Position numbers and translations under genes: made by a program
Notes under the pieces: model-generated
The model's database searches: none
Seen by the model: only the letters and a program-made list of their open reading frames with translations
Told to the model about the DNA's origin: nothing
Assembly: GCF_031851795.1 (NCBI RefSeq)
Contig: NZ_CP134697.1
Span: 1-43,116, forward strand
Length of the DNA: 43,116 nucleotides
Origin: Pontibacter sp. G13
Lineage (GTDB): Bacteria; Bacteroidota; Bacteroidia; J057
Direction of reading: 5' to 3'
Part shown: one piece after another, positions 1-7,659 of the stretch
Layout: each line of letters opens with the position of its first letter
How positions within the stretch are numbered: position 1 is the stretch's first letter

Positions 1-136
1 GATATCCAGTGAATCAAACGAATCTGTAACGAAAGACTACTTTAATCCGAGATTCGTGATCGAATCTTTCAGGCGTATTTGTTAGTTTATAGTAATCTGC
101 TCTTCCCTTAGTTTATTCACCGGCAACCGTGTTCCC
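1..136. repeat. Terminal repeat unit, copy A (hairpin-bearing)
   Basis: This unit is a diverged copy of bases 42995-43116. Shared blocks occur in the same order: GATATCCAGT, TGTAACGAAA, ACTTTAA before the hairpin, ATCTGCTCTTCCC, TTCACCG and CAACC. Between the shared blocks lies a 7-bp stem (50-56 with 61-67, loop TGAT). Its bases differ from copy B, which folds a 9-bp stem at the same place, so structure is kept while sequence changes. If the molecule is circular the two units are adjacent in tandem. Function is unknown; a structured RNA or replicon-control element is an inference. Confidence 0.55.
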
Positions 137-676
137 GACAAGATATTTGCCATTATTCCAAAATATTCCCTTAAGTTTTAAGTCATCCAATCGAAAGATG
201 TCGTGAAGGCTTGATTGATCGTAGGGATTTCTCACCCCTACACATATTTTTCAATGTCGCCTAAAACGGTTGAACATCTGGGGTATTGGGATCTCGTTAC
301 AATTATTTTATCCAATGCAAACCCATCCCAATGGGGGCGCTATGGCTGGAAGTATCCCACACGATACATCTTCCCATTTACCAAACGCTTTTCAATCTCA
401 CGTTGGCCAATCCGAAGGCCAGACAACTTCCGCTAATTCTCAGGAGCTGATTGCATCCACACCAATTCCGATTACACAATCGGGGAAAAGTAACCATGCA
501 CCGCACCATTCCCTGAACTGGTCAGTTGGATGCGGGATGGTCAATCCCACAACATTGGAGAAAACACCCGACTTGCGCGACACTACAACAGCAGGAACTG
601 GAGGCCGAATCCGAGGAGCAACGTAAGAGGCAAAAAAGCTGAACAGCAGATATAAGTTCTATCTCCCCTCCCCCGT
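137..676. other. No intact gene; possible degraded coding sequence
   Basis: I see no convincing complete gene here. Short stretches of plausible protein appear in different frames, for instance a frame ending at 436 and another ending at 626. They do not join into one reading frame. Given the broken frames immediately downstream, this may be the far 5' part of the same decayed gene. Nothing else was recognised. Confidence 0.3.
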
Positions 677-1289
677 TTGTTTCTCCGCCCAGCTTCCAAT
701 TGGAATCACAGCTCGGACAGAGAAAGCCGGAACCATGACCTCGGACTTGTCATCATCGACATCGATGACGCCCATGAAATCCCGTGGAAGATCCGCGGAA
801 GTTTTCTGAGGACCCCCATACCGTCCTGTCAACATCTCCCATCCGGAACCGGGAACAAATCCTGTATTTTGTCGGGCCCTATGAGCGACACGATTGCACA
901 AGTCGGTCTTTGGCGAGAGTTGTGGAATATGCCCGGAAGATCTCCGGAAATGACATCGATGAAAGTGGATCCGATGTGGTACGTGGATGCCAATGGTCCG
1001 CATGATCCTGAAGTCCATTTCAATTCCTCCGCAGATATGCTGCTGAATTGGAATGGACAGACATCGTGCAGAGGGCAGAAGAGCTAGAAGCAGCTGAACT
1101 GGTCCAGATGCAGGCAGACGCCGCCAATCGCAAGCACTATGACGGAAAAGAAGCGGGGATCCTTCATTCCATCGTCCAACATCTGAATCTGGGAAACAAG
1201 CCAAGCGGGAAGCGACCGAGGGCAAGGCCACATTCCTTTCCCTCCTGAGGCGGGCAGAACAAACCGGATGGAGAAACGACCACAAATCC
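677..1289 (+). pseudogene. Degraded N-terminal part of the helicase gene, possibly a primase-polymerase domain
   Basis: Coding-like protein moves between frames. A frame from 677 reads through LVIIDIDDAHEIPW near 744-785, and later in the same frame LPSGTGNKSCIL. The frame opening at 784 contains ILYFVGPYERHD and SLARVVEYARKI. Frame 1 from about 1012 gives a helical segment (LEWTDIVQRAEELEAAEL) running to about 1200. The protein then continues in the helicase frame (ATEGKATFLSLLRRAEQ) directly into the gene starting at 1290. A DxD-type acidic motif followed by an SGxG motif suggests an archaeo-eukaryotic primase-type domain fused to the helicase; that is inference from two short motifs. At least two single-base frame changes and stops at 1003 and 1009 mean it cannot be translated whole as written. 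Confidence 0.35.
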
Positions 1290-3353
1290 TTGCTGGAACT
1301 CGATCCGTTTTCCATGGATTTCCAGGGACGTTCCATATACTTCCAGGGATATCTCTCCAATGACATGGAAGCATTGGCCGCATTCATGGAAGCATTCACC
1401 GATGAACGACAAAAGCGGTACATCCTTCAGGCACCCACCGGAGCGGGAAAGACCTACTCCGTCTTCCGAATCGTTGCGCAACAAGTCGCCACAGTGGAAA
1501 CGCCACTGGTGTTCTCCGCTCCCCTCACCCTTCAGCTGGAACAATTTTCCCAAACCTATAGCGCGCCAGTCGTCCATGCGGAATCCACCAGCGAGACGCT
1601 GAAATCCCTCCATGACCAATCCGTCATCCTGTGCACTTTCGATTCCCTCCATCGGGTTGAGGAAACACTTGGAACCCGAAAATGGCGAAGCTGTACAGTG
1701 TGCTTCGATGAAGGCCATCAGTTAGCCATGGCCGCTCAGGACAACTACAAACTCAGACCTTATACCCGGTCCTTTCAGACTGCGGAACGGGCAAATCGGA
1801 TTGTCATCATCTCCGCGACCCCACATCCCTATTTCGTAGACATGGACTTCCAGTATGTCCAGTTCATCCAGCGGGACACCACCCCCGTAGAAGTCATACC
1901 CGTCCAGCTCCCATCCAGTAACAAGCAACAGGTGGATGCAACTGCCATCCGGATGATTGCCCTACATGCATCCGAGCAGGACCAGATTCAGCTTGTATTT
2001 CTCGATAGTAATGATCGATTGGAGGGATACCGGGATCAATTAATTGCCTCCGGTGCATACACCCCAAAGGAGATTGCCTTGATTTCCCGACGGGCAAGAA
2101 AGGATGAGGGACTGGATGGAATCGTGTATCGGAGCATCGTCGAACAATCCGTCATCCCAGCAGGGATTCGGGTGATCCTCTGCACACGGATCCTATCCGA
2201 GGGCATCAGCCTGAACAATGAACATATCGGGGTGGTCCATCTGATCGAAGTGGACAATCAGGAACTATTTGCCCAGTTCCCTGCACGGGCTCGGAAAGTG
2301 GACAAAATAAGGGCCTACAGCTATCTCCCGGAACGGAAAGTCTTTACCCGATCTTCCGGCTATGCCGCCAATATGATCGAGTACAAGAAATTGGAGGCGG
2401 AATCTGTCGCCCAATCCTACAACCAGAAATATGATGATCGATCCTCCAGGCTACGGGGAATCTCGGAATACTACGACCGAAAGGTACGAAGGGACATCCT
2501 GCGGGACTCCGAGCCCAGCCTGCTCATTGCCCCCAACTACATGTCCGGCCGTCCGGAAACCAACCACCTGTTCATCTTCAACCAGCTGATCGAGCAACGG
2601 GACCTCGGTACAGACAGAAACACCTTCTACCGGATCCTGGACAAGCGATATCCACACATTTCCATCCTGCCGGAGCTCTCCCTCCCATCCGAGGATGAAC
2701 TCTCCGAAAACCTCAAGATCTCCAAGGAGCAGAAGCGGAAACTCAAACAAGACAGTCGGGAAGAACTGTACGATGCCTTGATCGAAAATCCCCAGGCGGT
2801 ATTCGCAGCAGTGGCCACCAGCGACCGCCGGTCCGATCTCGTGCAGCAATGCGACCGACTCTCCCGGGCGACTGCTCCAACACAAGATGCCACGACTGCA
2901 GTCAAATCCGCCATGCGGCATGGAGAAACCCGCCCCATCTGGCAGGCCCTGACGATCGAGCAACTCGGCATCCCGGAAGACGTCGGCAAAGCCCTTCTCT
3001 CCAAACGGTGGGACAACAAGAAGTTCTCCCAGATCCGAGAAGCCATCCGCACCCAGCAACTGATGATCACGGGCGAGGTGGAACCAGCCTCTTTCGAGGA
3101 ACATGAGACCCTGAGAGCCCACGCCTTGCTACTGGATTATTTTGAAGGACTCGAACAGGAAGCCATCCGGATCGATGCTCTGGAGGCGAAGACGCTCCTC
3201 AAGGAGATCACAGGGCACGACTATGGTCGCGGTGCGATAGCCTTCCTCCGGAGGTTCTTCAAGGTTGATACCCGAAAGGGGAGCTATCTGATCCATGGGC
3301 TGCTCTCCCTCGATGGGATTTATCAGGACCTCTCAGTAAGTTTCGAAAAGTGA
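1290..3353 (+). CDS. SF2 DEAD/DEAH-type helicase, probable replication protein
   Basis: A 687-residue ATP-dependent nucleic-acid helicase/translocase of superfamily 2. Visible motifs are Walker A APTGAGKT at residues 48-55, a DEGH box (140-143, a DEAH variant), motif III SAT (175-177), and a motif-VI-like QFPARARK near residue 325. The C-terminal 300 residues are helical and unrecognised. As written the frame opens with TTG at 1290, or ATG at 1314. However, it is open and protein-like back to 1143, so the present start is probably internal to a once longer protein broken by frameshifts. It lies next to repeats and opposite the ParA cassette across the presumed circle junction, which suggests plasmid replication. 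A restriction- or defence-type helicase is the alternative. Confidence 0.75.
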   Translation: MLELDPFSMDFQGRSIYFQGYLSNDMEALAAFMEAFTDERQKRYILQAPTGAGKTYSVFRIVAQQVATVETPLVFSAPLTLQLEQFSQTYSAPVVHAESTSETLKSLHDQSVILCTFDSLHRVEETLGTRKWRSCTVCFDEGHQLAMAAQDNYKLRPYTRSFQTAERANRIVIISATPHPYFVDMDFQYVQFIQRDTTPVEVIPVQLPSSNKQQVDATAIRMIALHASEQDQIQLVFLDSNDRLEGYRDQLIASGAYTPKEIALISRRARKDEGLDGIVYRSIVEQSVIPAGIRVILCTRILSEGISLNNEHIGVVHLIEVDNQELFAQFPARARKVDKIRAYSYLPERKVFTRSSGYAANMIEYKKLEAESVAQSYNQKYDDRSSRLRGISEYYDRKVRRDILRDSEPSLLIAPNYMSGRPETNHLFIFNQLIEQRDLGTDRNTFYRILDKRYPHISILPELSLPSEDELSENLKISKEQKRKLKQDSREELYDALIENPQAVFAAVATSDRRSDLVQQCDRLSRATAPTQDATTAVKSAMRHGETRPIWQALTIEQLGIPEDVGKALLSKRWDNKKFSQIREAIRTQQLMITGEVEPASFEEHETLRAHALLLDYFEGLEQEAIRIDALEAKTLLKEITGHDYGRGAIAFLRRFFKVDTRKGSYLIHGLLSLDGIYQDLSVSFEK

Positions 3354-3364
3354 AGGAAGTACCG

Positions 3365-3406
3365 TAACAGCTCCTATTAGGTTTAAAGACAAGAAAGGAG
3401 CTGTTA
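3365..3406 (+). terminator. Hairpin after helicase gene
   Basis: An 11-bp perfect stem (3365-3375 with 3396-3406) with a 20-base loop starts 12 bases after the helicase stop. No strong T run follows, so it may be an RNA-stabilising or weak termination structure. Confidence 0.5.
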
Positions 3407-4213
3407 GATCCCTATTCAGACAAGAGCCGAGGCGAGAACCATTCCAGCGGGATGCCTACAGAAATCCCGATCCCCTACTCGATCCGGAGCTTGTGAAAGC
3501 AATACCGGAGCTGGCTGCGGCACCATTTTGAAATGGCCTTGTTTATGAATAATCGGCTGTCCCATCCTTCAAACAGGAATTGGCTAATATTCAACGTTTT
3601 CCCTTCCAAAAAAGGAAATCGGCTGAATTAAGGGGCGCGAAACCGAGTGCACCCATTATCGGAATTAAGGCGATGAAGGTGATTTTCGGTGATATCTGAA
3701 AACGGACAAGAGGTTTGCTGTAGGGGATTTCGCCCTTTTAAGGAGTACTGATTTTCCAGACCCTTGAGGTAATAGCATGGGAATTACCAGAAAATACAGA
3801 TATGCGTCCCTAATGATTCCAGACTTATTCCAAGCTTATTTCAGACTTATTTCCGGCATGATTATCTGAGATAATCACAGATTTTCGACGATTTTCTGAG
3901 ATTTTTTCAATTTTTCAAAATCGTTGAAATTATTTCCACTCTTCCTCGAAGGTGTCAAAATCAAAGGCTTCTTTTTCTTTCATTTTATCGTGTCATCTCT
4001 AAATTTAAACTTTTAGAGTGACTCAGTTAATTGAACAGTCTTCTTTTTTGTATTGCCTTTCAAGGGAAATAAGAGTGGCAATAAATTATTAGAAGAATAG
4101 TTCTTGTTTGCTTTGGCTCTCCAATTCCTAACATAGTAAATCATCATTATTATGGTTAATCGTACATTTAATAATTACTTTGCCGTCAAAGTACAATAAT
4201 TAGTACTTGACTA
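3407..4213. other. Non-coding region, candidate origin
   Basis: About 800 bases without a credible gene. It holds three tandem 10-12-base repeats (3821-3854), a 7-bp hairpin (3860-3866 with 3870-3876) and then an AT-rich, repetitive stretch to about 3950 in which GATTTTC and GATTTT recur. Iteron-like repeats beside AT-rich DNA next to a helicase gene would suit a plasmid origin. This is inference only. Confidence 0.35.
3821..3854 (+). repeat. Three tandem iteron-like repeats
   Basis: AGACTTATTCCA (3821-3832), AGCTTATTTC (3833-3842) and AGACTTATTTCC (3843-3854) follow each other without spacers. An imperfect palindrome at 3860-3876 lies just downstream. Confidence 0.45.
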
Positions 4214-4261
4214 ATGAACAATCATTCTTTGTCTCTTGAAAGACCTTTTTATCATAGCACA

Positions 4262-5797
4262 ATGAAACATCTCTTTCTTACCGTCCTAGTAATAATGTTT
4301 GGCCGGATCGGCTTTGGTCAACAATTCAAGCCTACATCTCAGAGCAATAATAATTTAAAGTTTGAGGAATTCTTGGCTGGAGTAAAATACGCTGAAATAG
4401 TTAGCACACCAGAACTAGAACGAATCATATTGGATGATCCTATGGGTGGTGGAGCAATCTTTATGGGGATTGCTGATTATATATCAAGATTAGGATTTGA
4501 AAAATATGGCGCTACAAATAAGTTTAGAGGGGCAATTTTCACGAGTATATGTGATAAGGTATTGATTTACTTTGATTATAGTGTTCAAAGATCTCGGATA
4601 ACGGATTTAACAATTACGTTTGTTAGCTGCGATAATGAATGGTGGCAATTTAAAAGCAAGAATCAGGTGAAAATCACATTGTATTCAACGAGCAATAATA
4701 TAAGCAGGGAATTGGCTAAAATGTACGGATATAAAAAACGACCATTTAACAAGAAACATCGTCGGAAATTGCCGAGTGAAATGACCATATGGACGGAGGG
4801 AAAAATGAAAGCTTATTTCATATCCAGTGGAGCCTCAGCATTGGAGGGTATTTATGAAAAAGTCTCAGAAGAAAATGGAGCAAGATACAAGGTTGGTGTG
4901 ATAAGAGAAGATGGAAAGTATAAACTGGTGTATTTTGGTGGAGCAAATAATTATGAAGATTGGACAAATGGAGAAGTCAAGGCTAAGTTAATTGAGACTG
5001 CCACTCCTAACTTGTTTAAATCATCTTGGGTAATGGCGAATAAAACCTTAAGTGATAAACCATATATTACTTTTGAAACGGGATCAATGAATGTTGTTTG
5101 GCCCGATGGGATTACAAGTTTGTATTTAAAACTTTTTCCAACAGCAGCAGATAACTTATCAAAGTCTGATGACTCAAGGTCATCAGGAACTGGTTTTGCG
5201 ATAGCTCCAGACGGCTACATTATTACGAACCAACATGTAGTTGAAAGCTCACGAAGCATAGTTGTAAAAGGGATCAATGGCGACTTTTCTAGGTCTTACA
5301 ACGCAATAATATTAGCTGAGGATAAAAATAACGATCTAGCGATTCTTAAGATTGATCTTGGGAATAATGAATCTTTAGGTCTGATCCCCTATAGTTTTAA
5401 TTTCAACACTGAAGAAGTAGGAAGTGATGTATATTCCTTAGGTTTCCCACTTAGAGCAACTATGGGAGATGAAGTGAAGCTCACTAATGGAATTCTAAGC
5501 TCCAAAACAGGATTCAAAGGTGATATAACCACTTATCAAACTACAGTTGCAGTACAGCCAGGGAATAGTGGTGGTCCGCTTATCAATGAGAATGGAGAAG
5601 TGATAGGAATCATTAGTGCTAAGCATTCTGGAGCTGATAATGTGACTTATGCAGTGAAGGCTAGTTATCTAAAAAGCCTGATTCAAGTTCTGGATACTCC
5701 CCCCCAGCTTTCGCCCTCAAATAGAATTGCAGGCAAAAAACTTAGTGAACAGGTAGGACAGGTAAAAGACTTTGTCTACATATTGGAAGTGAATTAG
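4262..5797 (+). CDS. Secreted HtrA/trypsin-like serine protease
   Basis: An exported serine endopeptidase with a trypsin/HtrA fold in its C-terminal half. The catalytic triad is visible as His in TNQHVV (codon at 5234), Asp in NNDLAILKID (5333) and Ser in GNSGGPL (5567). The spacings of 33 and 78 residues are normal for HtrA proteases. The ATG at 4262 is preferred over an in-frame ATG at 4214, because it begins a signal peptide (MKHLFLTVLVIMFG, cleavage near GFGQ). The first 280 or so residues of the mature protein are not recognised. No PDZ domain follows the protease domain, unlike classical DegP. The gene is clearly more AT-rich than the helicase gene, suggesting separate acquisition. Paired hairpins follow it. 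Confidence 0.85.
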   Translation: MKHLFLTVLVIMFGRIGFGQQFKPTSQSNNNLKFEEFLAGVKYAEIVSTPELERIILDDPMGGGAIFMGIADYISRLGFEKYGATNKFRGAIFTSICDKVLIYFDYSVQRSRITDLTITFVSCDNEWWQFKSKNQVKITLYSTSNNISRELAKMYGYKKRPFNKKHRRKLPSEMTIWTEGKMKAYFISSGASALEGIYEKVSEENGARYKVGVIREDGKYKLVYFGGANNYEDWTNGEVKAKLIETATPNLFKSSWVMANKTLSDKPYITFETGSMNVVWPDGITSLYLKLFPTAADNLSKSDDSRSSGTGFAIAPDGYIITNQHVVESSRSIVVKGINGDFSRSYNAIILAEDKNNDLAILKIDLGNNESLGLIPYSFNFNTEEVGSDVYSLGFPLRATMGDEVKLTNGILSSKTGFKGDITTYQTTVAVQPGNSGGPLINENGEVIGIISAKHSGADNVTYAVKASYLKSLIQVLDTPPQLSPSNRIAGKKLSEQVGQVKDFVYILEVN

Positions 5798-5913
5798 AAT
5801 TGCTAGAAAGTTCAGTTTGATTGAAGAGTCTTGTTGATTGTTTTCAACCTTCTCAAAAACGGTAAATCTGCATGATTTGAGAAAGAGGTTTCGAGATACA
5901 GTTTAGAGAAGGA

Positions 5914-5982
5914 AAACCCGAGCGAAATCCCCGTTTCTGGGATCGCTCGGGTTTCTCTCAAAAACATCCGTTTTTGAGAGAA
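5914..5982 (+). terminator. Two tandem strong hairpins
   Basis: The first is a 12-bp perfect stem (5914-5925 with 5943-5954). The second is a 13-bp perfect stem (5953-5965 with 5970-5982) with a 4-base loop. They overlap by two bases, so they cannot both form fully. They separate the protease gene from the toxin-antitoxin pair. Confidence 0.7.
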
Positions 5983-6076
5983 ATAGGAGATATTGGGAAT
6001 GAGGCATCCAATAACATTTTCCTAGAACTGACGTTTTTTTTGGCTACGTTTACTGTACAATAACCCAATTGCCCCC

Positions 6077-6544
6077 ATGTATACTGCACATCAAATAGCC
6101 GATTGGATCCTGAGTAAAATAGACCTGGAGGCAGGAGATTCGATTACCCCCTTGAAACTCCAGAAATTACTTTATTACTGCCAAGCTTGGCACTTGACAG
6201 TATTTAAAAAACCCCTATTTGAAGAACGGATTCAAGCATGGGCGCATGGCCCAGTAGTGTACAGTCAGTTCGATAGATTTAGGGATAATACAATGTATGA
6301 TGGGATTCCCGTCAACACGATTGAGCTGGATGTCCCTCAGTTCCCCAAAGAAGTACAAGATCTGCTTGAGGAAGTCATGGAAATCTACGGGGAACATTCC
6401 GGAAGTTATCTTGAAGCACTTACCCACCAAGAATCCCCTTGGGTAGATGCTAGAGGAGATCTGGCCCCCCATGAGAGATCCCAAAATGTGATCTCCCACG
6501 AGGTTATGATAGCGTTTTATTCTCCCATGCTTATCAACGCCTGA
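6077..6544 (+). CDS. Panacea (SocA-like) domain antitoxin
   Basis: A 155-residue protein matching the Panacea/SocA-like family (formerly DUF4065). The hallmark segments are TPLKLQKLLYYCQAWHL (about residues 24-40) and a following WAHGPVVYSQFDRFR (about 55-69). Panacea proteins serve as antitoxins that neutralise many unrelated toxin types encoded next to them. The stop codon is 6 bases before the next gene, so the two are almost certainly co-transcribed and form an antitoxin-toxin pair. ATG start at 6077. Confidence 0.85.
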   Translation: MYTAHQIADWILSKIDLEAGDSITPLKLQKLLYYCQAWHLTVFKKPLFEERIQAWAHGPVVYSQFDRFRDNTMYDGIPVNTIELDVPQFPKEVQDLLEEVMEIYGEHSGSYLEALTHQESPWVDARGDLAPHERSQNVISHEVMIAFYSPMLINA

Positions 6545-6550
6545 TCTATA

Positions 6551-7033
6551 GTGGCCAAGAATAGGAAAAAGAGCAGGCGAATCTCGGCAGATGCGTCTCA
6601 GAAAAAATCGAATCAAGCTAGCTCAGTCCCCAAATTCATCAACAGAAAATTGGCAACAGCCCCGAGCCAGGATATGACGGGTAATCAAGCCAATGTTTTT
6701 GTCTCCTTGAGATACGTCCAGGACGAGTACGAATGTTTCTCCGATTGGGAAAAGGTGGAAATGAAGAATTTCTGGAATTTCCTTCGTAAGGTTCATGATT
6801 ACACGTGGCAGCAGGTTTATAATCAAGCAGGGAAAAGGAACAAGTCCGGATTGGCATATACTCCCCTAGATAGAGGGTTATTCAAATTTTCTTCTTTCTT
6901 AGAGAACCTGTCTGAAGACGTGCAGATTTTTGAGTTGAGGGTCTCGGGGAAAATCAGAGTACACGGATTCAGAGTCAAATCTGTGTTTTACATATGCTGG
7001 CTGGACCGAGAGCATAGGATAACAGGTAATTAG
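6551..7033 (+). CDS. Putative RelE/YoeB-like toxin partner of the Panacea antitoxin
   Basis: A 160-residue protein starting with GTG 6 bases after the antitoxin gene. The N-terminus (about 45 residues) is basic and low in complexity. The C-terminal half carries IFELRVSGKIRVHGFR and FYICWLDREHRI, the strand pattern typical of RelE/ParE-superfamily ribosome-dependent mRNA interferases and their relatives. An mRNA-cleaving role is inferred from this pattern and the partner gene. The length and the N-terminal extension are unusual for RelE toxins, which are usually about 90-100 residues. A transcription terminator follows directly. Confidence 0.6.
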   Translation: MAKNRKKSRRISADASQKKSNQASSVPKFINRKLATAPSQDMTGNQANVFVSLRYVQDEYECFSDWEKVEMKNFWNFLRKVHDYTWQQVYNQAGKRNKSGLAYTPLDRGLFKFSSFLENLSEDVQIFELRVSGKIRVHGFRVKSVFYICWLDREHRITGN

Positions 7034-7042
7034 AATGATAAT

Positions 7043-7086
7043 ATGGCCCCATTAATTTTTCAGTTTAGAAAAGCTAATGGGGCCAT
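7043..7086 (+). terminator. Rho-independent terminator of the TA pair
   Basis: A 12-bp perfect stem (7043-7054 with 7075-7086) is followed by TCGTTTTTATAC. It starts 9 bases after the toxin stop codon. Confidence 0.8.
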
Positions 7087-7160
7087 TCGTTTTTATACTT
7101 CTCCTAGTTGGACTTTATGCAAAAAATGCACAAATTGGACACTAAGATACGACACGCCGA

Positions 7161-7352
7161 ATGAATCAGTCAGATAGACTAACTGTAGCAGAGGTTTCTA
7201 AAATTGCATCGGAAAGGGCTGGATTTGAAGTACCTGAGAATACGGTGAGATCTTGGATAAAGCGGGGTCAATTGCCGGTAAAGAAGATCTTTGGGCGTGT
7301 ATTTGTAAGTAGGGAGGATTTGGAAAAGTTTCTCTCAGATAAAGTCGAATGA
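7161..7352 (+). CDS. Small excisionase/MerR-type helix-turn-helix protein
   Basis: A 63-residue DNA-binding protein of the excisionase/HTH_17 type. LTVAEVSKIASERAG is the first helix pair, NTVRSWIKRGQLP the recognition helix, and RVFVSREDLEKFL the wing and last helix. Such proteins bind DNA as architectural factors in excision, or as plasmid/phage regulators. It stands alone between a terminator and a 300-base gap, so its target is unknown. A related C-terminal fragment (DREELDQFIAENVE) lies at 12297-12362, suggesting a second copy was once present. Confidence 0.7.
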   Translation: MNQSDRLTVAEVSKIASERAGFEVPENTVRSWIKRGQLPVKKIFGRVFVSREDLEKFLSDKVE

Positions 7353-7645
7353 CAGAAAGGATCTCGGGACAAGGGCTCCCGATTGTCTTGAAACTTCACT
7401 ATAGACAAAAACCCCTACCCATCATTGTGTTGCAGCACTAGGGCAAGGGTTTACCAAATTAATGATATGCGAATATACACCTTATTCGCCTGTTTGCTCG
7501 GATCTCGGACAAACAGCAGGAGCGTACCCATCCGGGATCTCCGCTCCGTCATTCCCGATGTATGTGATATACGGCTCCCCTCAGGGGTTGATGCCGGCAG
7601 GGTGCGAGCATGGACCCTGTCAGGATTGTTCCACCTTTCATGGAG

Positions 7646-7653
7646 AAAGGAGG
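7646..7653 (+). promoter_or_regulatory. Strong Shine-Dalgarno site
   Basis: AAAGGAGG lies 6 bases upstream of the ATG at 7660. Strong Shine-Dalgarno sites are uncommon in Bacteroidota. This one selects the start at 7660 over the in-frame ATG at 7462, whose following 66 codons are not protein-like. Confidence 0.7.
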
Positions 7654-7659
7654 CCATCC

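Noticed and set aside
659-1423. Long minus-strand frame of 254 codons opposite the helicase start
   Set aside because: It is the complement of better coding sequence on the plus strand; the translation is low in hydrophobic pattern and rich in Arg, Ser and Cys, as expected for a shadow.
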